64,000 bases of DNA from JASHVB01 sp035535035 (lineage in GTDB: Bacteria; Pseudomonadota; Alphaproteobacteria; Acetobacterales; Acetobacteraceae). The stretch covers positions 1 through 64,000 of the forward strand of contig DATLQW010000224.1 of NCBI GenBank assembly GCA_035535035.1, written 5' to 3'. The notes below the pieces were generated by a model that saw only the letters and a program-made list of their open reading frames with translations, had not been told where the DNA came from and ran no database searches. Made by a program: the position numbers and the translations under genes. This document shows, piece after piece, positions 15,410 through 24,535 of the stretch (the stretch's first letter is position 1; every line of letters begins with the position of its first letter).

Positions 15410-16851
15410 GGGCCCTGCCGCTCTCCATCGGCACCATCCATTTCGTCGGCATCGGCGGCATCGGCATGTCCGGCATCGCCGAGGTGCTGCACAATCTCGG
15501 CTATTCCGTGCAGGGCAGCGACATCGCCGATTCCGCCAACGTGAAGCGCCTGCGCGACGCCGGCATTCCGGTGGCGGTCGGCCATAACCCGACGAATCTC
15601 GGGAGCGCGCAGGTCGTCGTGGTTTCCTCCGCGGTGAAGCGCGACAACCCGGAGATTGCCGCTGCGCGCGCCAAGCTGATTCCGGTGGTACGGCGCGCGG
15701 AAATGCTCGCCGAGCTGATGCGGCTGAAATGGTCGATCGCGGTCGGCGGCACGCACGGGAAAACCACCACCACCAGCCTGATCGCCGCGGTGCTGGAAGC
15801 CGCGCGGCTGGATCCGACGGTGATCAACGGCGGCATCATCAACGCCTACGGGACCAACACGCGGCTGGGCGCCGGCGACTGGATGGTGGTGGAGGCGGAC
15901 GAATCCGATGGCAGCTTCCTGCGGCTGCCCGCGGTCATCGCCATCGTCACCAATATGGATCCGGAGCACCTGGACCACTGGGGATCGGCGGAGGCGATGA
16001 TCGCCGGCTACGACCAGTTCGTCGCCAACGTGCCGTTCTACGGGTTTGCCGTGCTGTGCATCGACCATCCGTCGGTGCAGCAGATGATTCCGCGCCTGTC
16101 GGATCATCGCATCACGACTTACGGATTCTCGCCGCAGGCCGATGTGCGGGCCGAGCGGGTGGTGCCGGACAAGCTGGGTTCCACCTTCGAGGTCATCGTC
16201 ACGGACCGCGCGCGCAACCGCCAGCGGCGCATGGGACCGTTCCGCCTGCCGATGCTGGGAAGCCACAACGTGCAGAATGCGCTGGCCGCGGTGGCGGTCG
16301 GCCTGGAGATGGAGATCGACGACGCCACGCTGCGCAGCGCTTTCCTCGGCTTCAAGGGCGTGAAGCGCCGCTTCACCAAGACCGGCGAGGCGGGCGGCAT
16401 CACCGTAATCGACGATTACGGCCACCATCCGGTGGAGATCGCCGCGGTGCTGAAGGCGGCGCGGCAAGCCGGTGCGCGCGACGTGATCGCGGTGGTGCAG
16501 CCGCATCGCTACACGCGGCTGCATACGCTGTTCGACGAGTTCTGCACCTGCATGAACGAGGCCGGCACGGTGATCGTCGCCGATGTGTATCCGGCGGGCG
16601 AAGCGCCGATCGAGGGGGTGGATCGCGACGCTCTGGTGGAAGGGCTGCGCGCGCGGGGCCATCGCTCCGTGGTGGCGCTGCCGGCGCCGGCGCGGTTGGC
16701 GGAGATGGTGCATGCGATTGCCAGGCCGGGGGATTTCGTCGTGTGTCTCGGTGCCGGTTCGATCACGCAATGGGCTGCCACCTTGCCGGCGGAGCTGACC
16801 GGGCTGCAGGCCGCGACGGTGCCTCGCCGCGCGGCGGGAGGCGAGCGGTGA
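15406..16851 (+). CDS. murC: UDP-MurNAc:L-alanine ligase MurC
   Basis: MurC starts the stem peptide by adding L-alanine to UDP-MurNAc with ATP. The N-terminus has the nucleotide-sugar loop FVGIGGIGMSGIAEVLHNLGY. Then come SSAVKRDNPEI, RAEMLAELMR, the ATP loop VGGTHGKTTTTSLIA, VNGGIINAYGTNTRLG, VVEADESDGSFLRL, NMDPEHLDHWGS, GSHNVQNALAAVAVG, FTKTGEAGGITVIDDYGHHPVEI and VVQPHRYTRLHTLFDEF. The 481-residue length matches the family. Upstream open frame is only shadow of murG. The ATG at 15406 overlaps the murG stop. A palindromic repeat separates it from murB. Confidence 0.97.
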   Translation: MRALPLSIGTIHFVGIGGIGMSGIAEVLHNLGYSVQGSDIADSANVKRLRDAGIPVAVGHNPTNLGSAQVVVVSSAVKRDNPEIAAARAKLIPVVRRAEMLAELMRLKWSIAVGGTHGKTTTTSLIAAVLEAARLDPTVINGGIINAYGTNTRLGAGDWMVVEADESDGSFLRLPAVIAIVTNMDPEHLDHWGSAEAMIAGYDQFVANVPFYGFAVLCIDHPSVQQMIPRLSDHRITTYGFSPQADVRAERVVPDKLGSTFEVIVTDRARNRQRRMGPFRLPMLGSHNVQNALAAVAVGLEMEIDDATLRSAFLGFKGVKRRFTKTGEAGGITVIDDYGHHPVEIAAVLKAARQAGARDVIAVVQPHRYTRLHTLFDEFCTCMNEAGTVIVADVYPAGEAPIEGVDRDALVEGLRARGHRSVVALPAPARLAEMVHAIARPGDFVVCLGAGSITQWAATLPAELTGLQAATVPRRAAGGER

Positions 16852-16867
16852 GGTGGCGCCAGACTCT

Positions 16868-16926
16868 TCCGCGTCCCCCCAGTCCTGGTCCGCTTCGCGG
16901 CCGAGGCCCGCAAGGGGAGGGGGAGC
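16868..16926. repeat. Palindromic repeat between murC and murB
   Basis: The stretch has CTTCCGCGTCCCCCCAG at its left end, an inner GGTCCGCTTCGCGGCC hairpin and a right arm GCAAGGGGAGGGGGAGCG that directly precedes the murB ATG. The right arm is shared with the other repeats of this family and acts as the murB Shine-Dalgarno region. Confidence 0.75.
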
Positions 16927-16927
16927 G

Positions 16928-17869
16928 ATGACCGTGCCGGCTGAAGCGATACCCACCCTGCTCGAGTCGCTGCCGCCGCTGCGCGGGCGGGTGCAGGCGA
17001 ACGCGCCGCTTGCGCCGTTCACCTGGTTCCGCGTCGGCGGCGCGGCCGAGGCGCTGGTGCGGCCCGCCGGTGCCGACGATCTCGCCGCGTTTCTCGGCGC
17101 CCTGCCGCTCGACATCCAGGTGCACGTGGTCGGTGCCTGTTCCAACCTGATCGTTCGCGACGGCGGGTTGCCGGGCGTCACCATCAAGCTGGCGCGCGGT
17201 TTTTCCGCGATCGCGGTGGATCCCGACGGCGTGGTTGCCGGCGCCGCCGCGCTTGACGTGACGGTAGCGGAACATGCGGCGGCGGCCGGCCTGACCGGGC
17301 TGGAATTCCTCTCCGGCATTCCCGGAACGATCGGCGGCGCGATGACGATGAACGCCGGCGCCTATGGTGGCGAGGCGGCGCATGTCGTTGACTGGATCGA
17401 GGTGGTCACACGCTCCGGCGAACAGCGCCGGATGGCCGCGGCGGAGCTGGCGTTCGCGTATCGGCATGCGCGGTTGCCGCATGGCGCGGTGGTCACGCGC
17501 GCGCGGCTGCGCGCATTTTCCGGCGCGCCGGTGGCGATCGCCGCACGCATGAACGAGATCCGCGCGGCGCGCGAGGCGTCGCAGCCGATCCGCGCGCGCA
17601 CCGGCGGTTCGACTTTCCGCAACCCGTCGGGCATGAAGGCGTGGGAGCTGATCGACGCGGCCGGTTGTCGCGGCCTGACCCGCGGCGGCGCCAAGGTCAG
17701 CGACAAGCACTGCAATTTCCTGATCAACACCGGCACCGCAAGCGCGGCCGACATCGAGGGGCTCGGCGAGGAAGTGCGCCGTCGCGTGTTCGCCGCGTCG
17801 GGCGTAAACCTGGATTGGGAGATCCATCGCATCGGCGTTCCCGCGCGCGGGCCGGAGGCGGTGGGATGA
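16928..17869 (+). CDS. murB: UDP-N-acetylenolpyruvoylglucosamine reductase MurB
   Basis: MurB is the FAD- and NADPH-dependent enzyme that reduces enolpyruvyl-UDP-GlcNAc to UDP-MurNAc. FAD-binding marks are APFTWFRVGGAAEALVRP, VVGACSNLIVRDGGLPGV and LEFLSGIPGTIGGAMTMNAGAYGGE. The catalytic region has FAYRHARLP, GGSTFRNPSGMKAWELIDAAG, and KVSDKHCNFLINTGTASAADI. The 313-residue length and the GSTFRNP form (catalytic Ser) resemble type II MurB enzymes. The ATG at 16928 follows a strong purine tract supplied by the repeat; a GTG-like extension at 16853 is just repeat DNA. The stop overlaps the ddl start. Confidence 0.96.
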   Translation: MTVPAEAIPTLLESLPPLRGRVQANAPLAPFTWFRVGGAAEALVRPAGADDLAAFLGALPLDIQVHVVGACSNLIVRDGGLPGVTIKLARGFSAIAVDPDGVVAGAAALDVTVAEHAAAAGLTGLEFLSGIPGTIGGAMTMNAGAYGGEAAHVVDWIEVVTRSGEQRRMAAAELAFAYRHARLPHGAVVTRARLRAFSGAPVAIAARMNEIRAAREASQPIRARTGGSTFRNPSGMKAWELIDAAGCRGLTRGGAKVSDKHCNFLINTGTASAADIEGLGEEVRRRVFAASGVNLDWEIHRIGVPARGPEAVG

Positions 17870-18828
17870 GGAGTTTCAAAGAGCCTGTTGCGCCGAAGGC
17901 GGGAGAGGCAAGCAGGGTTGCGGTCCTGTATGGCGGCATCTCCGCCGAGCGTGACGTGAGCCTTTCCACGGGCATGCAGGTGATCGCCGCGTTGCACGAC
18001 GCCGGCTTCGACGTGACCCCCATCGAAGTGAATGACGACATCGCCGCCGTCATCGCGGCGCTGCACCCGAAGCCGCATGCGGTGTTCAACGCACTGCATG
18101 GACGCCTCGGCGAGGACGGTGCGATCCAGGGCGTGCTCGACTGGCTCGGGATTCCTTACACGCATTCCGGCGTGCGCGCCTCGGCACTCGCGATGGACAA
18201 GGCCGCGGCGAAGGCGGTGTTCGTCGCCAACGGGCTGCCGGTGGCGCGCGGGCGCGTCGTCACGCTGGACGAGCTGGAAGCCGCCGACCCGATCCCGCTG
18301 CCCTATGTCGTGAAGCCGGTGAACGAGGGTTCGTCGGTCGGCGTCGAGATCATCCGCGCGGGCGACAACCGCCGCGCCGAAGTGGCGCGCGGATGGCGCT
18401 TCGGCGCGGTCGCGATGGTGGAGGAATACATCGCCGGACGGGAACTCACGGTTGGCGTGATGGGCGACCGCGCGCTGGGCGTGACGGAAATCATCGCCGA
18501 GGCGGGCGTGTTCTACGACTACGAATCGAAATACGCCGATGGCGGCTCGCGCCACATCATCCCGGCCGCGGTGCATCCGGACATCTATGAGCGCGCCCTG
18601 GAGGTGGCATCGGCGGCGCACCGCGCGCTGGGCTGCCGCGGCGCGTCGCGGTGCGACTTCCGCTACGACGACACGGACGGCGAACCCGGGCGACTCGTGC
18701 TGCTGGAGATCAACACGCAGCCGGGGCTCACGCCGACATCGCTGCTGCCGGAGCAGGCGGCGCATGTGGGGATAAATTTCCCGCGGCTCTGCGCCTGGAT
18801 GGTGGAGAACGCCGCATGCCGCGTGTGA
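17866..18828 (+). CDS. ddl: D-alanine-D-alanine ligase
   Basis: Ddl is an ATP-grasp ligase that makes the D-Ala-D-Ala used by MurF. Motifs: VAVLYGGISAERDVSLSTG, VFNALHGRLGEDGAIQGVLDWLGIPYTHSGVRASALAMDK, PYVVKPVNEGSSVGVEI, VEEYIAGRELTVGVMGD, and the metal and D-Ala site LVLLEINTQPGLTPTSLLPEQA. The ATG at 17866 overlaps the murB stop and adds a short tail (MRSFKEPVAPKAGEAS) before the usual start. That tail is encoded partly by a GCCGAAGGCGGGAG motif also found in the murG leader. The product is 320 residues, normal for the family. It overlaps ftsQ by 13 bases. Confidence 0.96.
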   Translation: MRSFKEPVAPKAGEASRVAVLYGGISAERDVSLSTGMQVIAALHDAGFDVTPIEVNDDIAAVIAALHPKPHAVFNALHGRLGEDGAIQGVLDWLGIPYTHSGVRASALAMDKAAAKAVFVANGLPVARGRVVTLDELEAADPIPLPYVVKPVNEGSSVGVEIIRAGDNRRAEVARGWRFGAVAMVEEYIAGRELTVGVMGDRALGVTEIIAEAGVFYDYESKYADGGSRHIIPAAVHPDIYERALEVASAAHRALGCRGASRCDFRYDDTDGEPGRLVLLEINTQPGLTPTSLLPEQAAHVGINFPRLCAWMVENAACRV

Positions 18829-19673
18829 ACCGCTCGCCGCGCAATTCGGTCAACGACCGGCCGGCCCAGTGGAGACTTCTGGTGCGGCGGCAGAAGCGGC
18901 TGCTGCGGCCGGCGGCCTGGATCGCGCTCGCTGCCATGCTGGTGCTGGTATTTGCCGGCCTGCTGCGTTCCGCGGCGCCCGGCGGCTCGCTGGAGACGAT
19001 GCGGGAGCGCATCGGCAGCATCAGCGCCTTTGCCGGATTGCGGGTGCGGCACATCGAGATCGAAGGCCGCGCCAACACGCCGGAGCCATTGCTGCGCGCC
19101 GCGCTCGGCGTGAACCCGGGCGATCCGATTCTTGGTTTCTCGCTGGAGCGCGCGCGCGCGCGGATCGAGTCGCTGTCCTGGATCAAGCATGCCACCGTCG
19201 AGCGGCGCCTGCCGGACACGGTCGTGGTGAGCATCCAGGAGCGCCGGCCCTTCGCGATCTGGCAGAACAACGGGAAGTTCGTGCTGATCGACCGCACCGG
19301 CCAGATCGTGGCGCACCAGAACGTGGCGAATTTCCGCAAGCTGCCACTGGTGGTCGGCCCGGGCGCCCCGCAATCCGCCGCGGCATTGATCGACGCGCTG
19401 ACGGCACGGCCGAGCTTGCAACAGCATGTCCTTGCCGCGGTTCGAGTCGGCGATCGGCGGTGGAACCTGCGGTTGGCAAATGGTGCCGACGTGATGCTGC
19501 CGGAAGGTCACGAGATCGCCGCGCTCGACCGGCTGATGCAGTTGCAGCAGGGGCACGATCTGCTGGATCGGCCGCTGGCGGCGATCGACATGCGGCTGCC
19601 GGACCGGCTGGTGCTGCGCGCGCGCCCGTCCGATACGGCGGCGCAACCGCCGAATCCCAGGAAGCCGACATGA
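18816..19673 (+). CDS. ftsQ: Cell division protein FtsQ
   Basis: FtsQ is a bitopic inner-membrane protein that links early division proteins with FtsL and FtsB. A basic N-terminus (RRQKRLLRPAAW) leads into one membrane segment (IALAAMLVLVFAGLL). The periplasmic POTRA domain follows: LRVRHIEIEGRANTPEPLLRAALGVNPGDPIL, LERARARIESLSWIKHATVERRLPDTVVVSIQERRPFAIWQNNG, then the beta domain with LIDRTGQIV and LPLVVGPGA. At 285 residues it has the usual length. The ATG at 18816 lies inside the end of ddl, and a repeat separates it from ftsA. Confidence 0.95.
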   Translation: MPRVNRSPRNSVNDRPAQWRLLVRRQKRLLRPAAWIALAAMLVLVFAGLLRSAAPGGSLETMRERIGSISAFAGLRVRHIEIEGRANTPEPLLRAALGVNPGDPILGFSLERARARIESLSWIKHATVERRLPDTVVVSIQERRPFAIWQNNGKFVLIDRTGQIVAHQNVANFRKLPLVVGPGAPQSAAALIDALTARPSLQQHVLAAVRVGDRRWNLRLANGADVMLPEGHEIAALDRLMQLQQGHDLLDRPLAAIDMRLPDRLVLRARPSDTAAQPPNPRKPT

Positions 19674-19738
19674 CGGAGCAACAGCAATGAACCGCACGTC
19701 GCACAGTTCGTCCGGGGCGGGCATGCGAAATGCTCCCC

Positions 19739-19773
19739 CTCCCCCCAACCCCCTCCCTCAAGGGGAGGGGGAG
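19739..19773. repeat. Palindromic repeat between ftsQ and ftsA
   Basis: This 35-base element is identical to the copy inside murD at 12389-12423, including the CCCTCCCTCAAGGGGAGGG hairpin. Here it lies in the 138-base gap between ftsQ and ftsA, 38 bases before the ftsA ATG. Confidence 0.9.
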
Positions 19774-19811
19774 ACTCTTGCGGCTTTCACCGGTTGCCGG
19801 GGAGTCTCGCG

Positions 19812-21113
19812 ATGAACGATATGTCGCAGCGGGTGCTGCCACCGCCGATGACCGGTCCGCAAGACCAGGATCGGCCGCGGCATCATCGCGCCGGGCCGTT
19901 TGGTGTGCTGGATATCGGCACGACAAAGATCGCGTGCCTGATCGGCCGCACCGAAAGCGACGGCACGTTGCGCGTGCTGGGGTTCGGCTGGCATCGCGGC
20001 CGTGGCGTGCGCGCCGGCGGCATCGTCGATCTGGAACAGGCGGAGAAGTCGATTCGTGCCTGCGTCGGCCAGGCCGAGGACATGGCCGACACAAGGCTGC
20101 GCTCGGTGACGGTAAACCTGTCGTGCGGTCAGCCGGAGTCACAATTGTTCAACGTGCAGTGGCCGGTCAACGGCCGCGCGGTCGAAGAGCATGACATTCG
20201 CCGGGTGGTGGCGGAGGGCCGCGCGCGGGCCCGGGCGGAGGGGCGGGACGTGATCCACGCGCTGCCGCTGACGTTCTCGACGGACGAGATGGAGGGCGTG
20301 GCCGATCCGCGCGGCCTGTTCTGCACCACGCTAACGGCGAAGCTGCACATCATCGACTCGGCCGCCACCGCGCTGCGTTCGCTGGGTGCCTGCATCGCGC
20401 GCTGCGACCTCGACATCGCCGAGGTCGTGTCGGCACCGATGGTCGCCGGCCTGGCGACGCTGGTGGCCGACGAACAGGAACTGGGCACCACGGTGATCGA
20501 TATGGGCGGCGGCACCACGGGCATGGCGGTGTTCGCCGACCGGCAATTGCTGCACACCGCGCAACTGCCGATCGGCGGGTTCCATGTCACCAAGGACCTC
20601 GCGGCGGGCCTTTCCACGTCGCTCAATCATGCCGAGCGGCTGAAGACCGTGTACGGCAACGTGCAGTCCTCGCCTGACGACGATCGCGAGCTGGTGCCGG
20701 TGCACCTGGTCGGCGAGGAGGAACACCAGATCGCCAAGGTGCCGCGCAGCATGGTGGTGAACATCATCCGGCCACGGCTGGAAGAAACCTTCGAATACGT
20801 GAAGGAGCGGCTGGACAGTACCGGCCTGACGCGCGCGGCCGGCAATCGCGTGGTGCTGACCGGCGGAGCCTGCCAGCTCGCCGGCGTGCGCGAGATGGCG
20901 GCGCGGATGCTGTCGCGCCACGTGCGCCTTGGCCGGCCGCACGCGATGCGCGGCCTGCCCGATTCGGCTTCCGGTCCGGCATTCGCGACGGCCGCCGGCC
21001 TGCTGCACTGGGCGGCGGGCGAGGGCCGCACGCTGCACGATGTCGATCTGGAGGTAGCACAACCCTCCGGCCTTTTCCGCCGCATCGTCAATTTTCTACG
21101 GGAGCGCGTGTGA
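19812..21113 (+). CDS. ftsA: Cell division protein FtsA
   Basis: FtsA is the actin-like ATPase that tethers FtsZ to the membrane. The phosphate-1 motif is GVLDIGTTKIACLIGRT, then the SHS2 subdomain (VRAGGIVDLEQAEKSIRACVGQAEDMA in outline), the second phosphate motif TTVIDMGGGTTGMAVFAD, HVTKDLAAGLSTSLNHAERLKTVYG, and the adenosine motif NRVVLTGGACQLAGVREMAARML. The C-terminus SGLFRRIVNFLRERV is an amphipathic membrane-targeting helix. An alternative start at 19794 would add MPGSLA; the ATG at 19812 is preferred. The 433-residue length is normal. It precedes ftsZ by 73 bases. Confidence 0.97.
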   Translation: MNDMSQRVLPPPMTGPQDQDRPRHHRAGPFGVLDIGTTKIACLIGRTESDGTLRVLGFGWHRGRGVRAGGIVDLEQAEKSIRACVGQAEDMADTRLRSVTVNLSCGQPESQLFNVQWPVNGRAVEEHDIRRVVAEGRARARAEGRDVIHALPLTFSTDEMEGVADPRGLFCTTLTAKLHIIDSAATALRSLGACIARCDLDIAEVVSAPMVAGLATLVADEQELGTTVIDMGGGTTGMAVFADRQLLHTAQLPIGGFHVTKDLAAGLSTSLNHAERLKTVYGNVQSSPDDDRELVPVHLVGEEEHQIAKVPRSMVVNIIRPRLEETFEYVKERLDSTGLTRAAGNRVVLTGGACQLAGVREMAARMLSRHVRLGRPHAMRGLPDSASGPAFATAAGLLHWAAGEGRTLHDVDLEVAQPSGLFRRIVNFLRERV

Positions 21114-21186
21114 TGCCTCGCGAATCGATCGACTTCCTGCTTAACAGACAGTTCACCGACCCGAGTCGCGTGGGGGAGAAGTCCGC

Positions 21187-22725
21187 ATGACACTCAATCT
21201 CACAATTCCGCAGCAGGTTCACACTGACTTCTCGCCCCGCATCACGGTGATCGGCGTCGGCGGCGGCGGGACCAATGCCGTGGACAACATGATCGCGGCA
21301 AACCTGCAGGGCGTGGAGTTCGTTGTCGCGAACACCGACGCGCAGCAGTTGATGCACAGCCGCGCCGACCGGCGCATCCAGCTCGGGCCGCATATCACTC
21401 AGGGCCTTGGGGCGGGGGCGAAGCCGGAGATCGGCAAGGCGGCGGCGGAAGAAGCGGCCGACGAGCTGTATCGGCACCTCGATGGCGCGCACATGGTGTT
21501 CATCACCGCCGGCATGGGCGGCGGCACCGGGACCGGCGCCGCACCCGTGATCGCGCGCATGGCTCGCGAGCGGAACATCCTCACCGTCGGCGTGGTAACC
21601 AAGCCGTTCGGGTTCGAGGGCGTGCGACGGGCGCGCTGCGCCGACCAGGGAATCGAAGAGCTCCAGCAATACGTGGATACCCTGATCGTCATCCCTAACC
21701 AGAACCTGTTCCGCATGGCCAATGAACGCACCACCTGGAAGGATGCGTTCAAGATGGCCGACCAGGTACTGTACATGGGCGTGCGCGGCGTCACCGATCT
21801 GATGATGGCGCCCGGTCTGGTCAACCTCGACTTCGCCGACATCCGCACGGTGATGGCGGAAATGGGCAAGGCGATGATGGGCACCGGCGAGGCGGAGGGC
21901 GAGAACCGCGCGATCCGCGCGTCCGAGGCGGCGATCAGCAATCCGCTGCTGGAAGACACGTCGATGGCGGGCGCGCGCGGGCTGTTGATCAACATCACCG
22001 GCGGCGAGGACCTGACGCTGTTCGAAGTGGACCAGGCGGCGAACCGCATCCGCGAGGAAGTGGACGAAGAGGCGAACATCATCTTCGGCTCGGCGATCGA
22101 CGAGACGCTGTCGGGGCGCATCAGGGTTTCGGTTGTTGCCACCGGCATCGACACGCCGATGCCCGCGGAGTCGCGTCCGCGCCTGGTCGCGGTTGGTGGC
22201 GGAGCGATGCCGGCGCCGCAGCCGATCCCCGTACCCGTGCAGGTGGCCGCGATGGCGGCGCAAACCGCGGCGCAGCCCGGACACGTTCCGTTGATGCATG
22301 CGACGCCGCTGCGTCAGCCGGCGGCGCAGATGCGTGCCCAGGTCGAGTCTGTCGCCGATGGCAATGTCGCGCTTGAAACGCAGGTTTCGGTGCAGCCCGG
22401 CGCGGTGCCGGTGCCGCGGGGGGGAACCCCGGCATTCGCTCAAAAGCCCGGCGCCGGATTATTCACCGAAGCGCGGCCGACCGCCGCGCCCGCCGCGGTG
22501 ATGCAGATGGCGGAACCGCCGCGGCCGAGCCTGTTCACCGCTGTCACCGGGGCGTTCCGCCGGCGCCCGGCGCCCCCGACGGCTGTGGAAACGGCGCTGC
22601 CGCGGCACGAGCCGGTGCTGCATAACGAGCAGCGTCCGGAAGCTCCGCGGGCATCGGTGCGTCTGGCCGGTGGTGAGGAGACGACGCTGGAAATTCCGGC
22701 TTTCCTGCGCCGCCAGACATCGTGA
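21187..22725 (+). CDS. ftsZ: Cell division GTPase FtsZ
   Basis: FtsZ polymerises at midcell to form the Z ring. The GTPase domain opens with ITVIGVGGGGTNAVDNMI; the tubulin signature GMGGGTGTGAAP is at residues 109-120; the T7 synergy loop appears as NLDFADIRTVM. After about residue 320 comes a long Pro/Ala/Gln-rich linker, then the conserved C-terminal peptide LEIPAFLRRQTS that binds FtsA. The 512-residue length reflects the long linker common in alphaproteobacteria. There is one atypical cysteine-containing stretch (VRRARCADQGIEEL) where many FtsZs read RxxMAExGIxEL. A clear purine site (GGGGGAGAAG, about 21172-21181) precedes the ATG. Confidence 0.98.
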   Translation: MTLNLTIPQQVHTDFSPRITVIGVGGGGTNAVDNMIAANLQGVEFVVANTDAQQLMHSRADRRIQLGPHITQGLGAGAKPEIGKAAAEEAADELYRHLDGAHMVFITAGMGGGTGTGAAPVIARMARERNILTVGVVTKPFGFEGVRRARCADQGIEELQQYVDTLIVIPNQNLFRMANERTTWKDAFKMADQVLYMGVRGVTDLMMAPGLVNLDFADIRTVMAEMGKAMMGTGEAEGENRAIRASEAAISNPLLEDTSMAGARGLLINITGGEDLTLFEVDQAANRIREEVDEEANIIFGSAIDETLSGRIRVSVVATGIDTPMPAESRPRLVAVGGGAMPAPQPIPVPVQVAAMAAQTAAQPGHVPLMHATPLRQPAAQMRAQVESVADGNVALETQVSVQPGAVPVPRGGTPAFAQKPGAGLFTEARPTAAPAAVMQMAEPPRPSLFTAVTGAFRRRPAPPTAVETALPRHEPVLHNEQRPEAPRASVRLAGGEETTLEIPAFLRRQTS

Positions 22726-22777
22726 TGCGCGGCGCGGCGGGGTAGGCGGCGCGCTGCCGGGCCGCTATGCCGGCGGC

Positions 22778-23584
22778 ATGCAGCGTGTCGTTTTTTCGGC
22801 CGATGATTTCGGATTGTCCGAAGCCGTCAACGAAGCGGTCGAACGCGCGTTTCGCGATGGCGTCCTGAACGCGGCCAGCCTGATGGTGGCCGGTCCCGCG
22901 GCGGCCGACGCGGTGCGCCGCGCGCTTGCGTTGCCGGGGCTGCGCGTCGGGCTGCATCTGGTGGCGATCGAAGGGCGGGCGGTGCTGCCACCGGCGGAAA
23001 TTCCGGATCTGGTGGATGCGTCGGGGTCGTTTCCATCCGATCAGATGCGGCTGGGCGTGAGATATTTCTTCGTCTCGCGGGTGCGGCGCCAACTTGCGGC
23101 GGAGATCCGCGCCCAGTTCGCCGCATTCGCCGCTACCGGGCTGACGCTCGACCACGCCAACGCGCACAAGCACATGCATCTGCACCCGACGGTCGGCCGG
23201 CTGATGCTGCGGATCGGCGCTGGGTTTGGTCTGCGCTCGGTGCGGATTCCGGCCGAGCCGCCGGCGGTGCTTGCGCGTTGCGGCACGCGGGTCGGGTTGG
23301 GAGCCCACGCGTTGTATTGCTGGACGCGGCTGCTGCGGCGGCAGGCGCGCACGGCCGGAATGATAACCAACGACTATTGTTTTGGCCTGGCCTGGAGCGG
23401 CCACATGACGGCGGAGCGGGTGCGGCGCCTGCTGCGCGCGCTGCCCGACGGAGTCAGTGAGATATATTTCCATCCGGCGGTGATGCGCGATGCGGCGCTG
23501 TGCCGGCTCATGCCGGACTATGAGCATGCGGCGGAACTGGCGACGCTGCTGGATCGGTCGATTTCGGGAGGTGCCGCGGATTGA
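22778..23584 (+). CDS. hpnK: Hopanoid biosynthesis-associated protein HpnK (YdjC-like)
   Basis: This protein belongs to the YdjC/ChbG family of metal-dependent deacetylase-like proteins. HpnK members accompany hopanoid gene clusters, but their exact reaction is not settled. The metal site is visible as SADDFGLSEAVNEAVERA and the histidine-rich HANAHKHMHLHPTVGRL; other family blocks are AASLMVAGPAAADAV, LRVGLHLVAIEGRAVLPP, NDYCFGLAWSGHMT and GVSEIYFHPA. The 268-residue length fits. The ATG at 22778 is preferred over the longer frame that reads back into ftsZ. No other hopanoid gene lies in this window, so the link is by family only. It ends 15 bases before the convergent nuclease-like gene. 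Confidence 0.85.
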   Translation: MQRVVFSADDFGLSEAVNEAVERAFRDGVLNAASLMVAGPAAADAVRRALALPGLRVGLHLVAIEGRAVLPPAEIPDLVDASGSFPSDQMRLGVRYFFVSRVRRQLAAEIRAQFAAFAATGLTLDHANAHKHMHLHPTVGRLMLRIGAGFGLRSVRIPAEPPAVLARCGTRVGLGAHALYCWTRLLRRQARTAGMITNDYCFGLAWSGHMTAERVRRLLRALPDGVSEIYFHPAVMRDAALCRLMPDYEHAAELATLLDRSISGGAAD

Positions 23585-23598
23585 ATCCTCCAGCGGCG

Positions 23599-24489
23599 TC
23601 AGCGAGGCACCAGGAACTCCACCGACACCGGGCAATGGTCCGACAAGCGATCCTTCCAGTCATCGCCGCTCTCGCGATAGGTCAGCACGCGCAACGTCGG
23701 CAACTGCATCCAGTCGCGCGCCGCGCCGCCCGCGATGATGTGGTCGATGAACGCCTCGCCGCCCCAGCATGGGCTGGAGCGTCCCTGGGTGGCGCGGACC
23801 AGCGGCGCGGTGCGGGCCAATGCGGCCCAGAGTTGATCCCGGCCGTCCATGTGGCGGTTGAAGTCGCCCAGCACGATGAATGGCACGCCTTCCTGCTGCC
23901 GCGCCGCGATCCATGCCCGCAGGGGGCGAATCTGCGCCCGCAACTCGGTGCAGGAGTGAGTCCTGGTACGGGTCAGCGACGCGTTGTTGCAGCCGGTTTT
24001 CAGATGCACCGCCAGCATGCGCAGCGGGCCCGCGGGCAGGTGAAGGGTGATGTCGGCGCCACTGCGCAGCCATCTGCCCGGACCGAGATCCAGCGCGGTC
24101 ACGTCGGGGTTGACATCGTAGTCCAGGCCGCGGCGCACGACGATGCCGACGCGCTGCACTACGTGGTCGTGCGTCATGTAGATCGAATAGCGGTCAGGCG
24201 GGAACAGCCGGGCGGCGACGTCGCGACCGTCCACTTCCTGGATGGCGATCACGTCCGCATCAAGCTGCTTGGCGTAATGCCGCAGCCGGTCGAAATCCGC
24301 CGGCCCGCGCACGTGCACGTCCGCCGGCAGCGACGGATCGCCGGCGGGGCGCTGGGTCAACCAGTTCAGGTTCCAGGTGGCGACTTTCAGCTCGGCGGCG
24401 AAGGCGACCACAGGCAGCAGCAGGCATGCAGCGACCGCGAAGGCCAGGGTCGCGGCTTTCCATGATGGCGTGACCGAGTTTGGTTGCAT
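23599..24489 (-). CDS. Secreted endonuclease/exonuclease/phosphatase-family protein
   Basis: The protein has the exonuclease III/DNase I-like fold used by nucleases and phosphatases. An N-terminal signal peptide is clear (WKAATLAFAVAACLLLPVVAFAAEL), so it should act outside the cytoplasm. The fold motifs are KVATWNLNWL, DVIAIQEVDGRDVA, VVRRGLDYDV, LAVHLKTGCNN, FIVLGDFNRHMDG and the final LSDHCPVSVEFL with the catalytic Asp-His. Mature length is about 265 residues. The substrate cannot be told from sequence. The ATG used (codon at 24487-24489) gives the signal peptide directly; longer reading frames only overlap the upstream gene in another frame. It follows the AI-2E-type gene on the same strand. 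Confidence 0.85.
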   Translation of the reverse strand: MQPNSVTPSWKAATLAFAVAACLLLPVVAFAAELKVATWNLNWLTQRPAGDPSLPADVHVRGPADFDRLRHYAKQLDADVIAIQEVDGRDVAARLFPPDRYSIYMTHDHVVQRVGIVVRRGLDYDVNPDVTALDLGPGRWLRSGADITLHLPAGPLRMLAVHLKTGCNNASLTRTRTHSCTELRAQIRPLRAWIAARQQEGVPFIVLGDFNRHMDGRDQLWAALARTAPLVRATQGRSSPCWGGEAFIDHIIAGGAARDWMQLPTLRVLTYRESGDDWKDRLSDHCPVSVEFLVPR

Positions 24490-24535
24490 CGAGCGGTATG
24501 ATGCACGACTCCCGGCTGCAGACCAACAGCGGCGT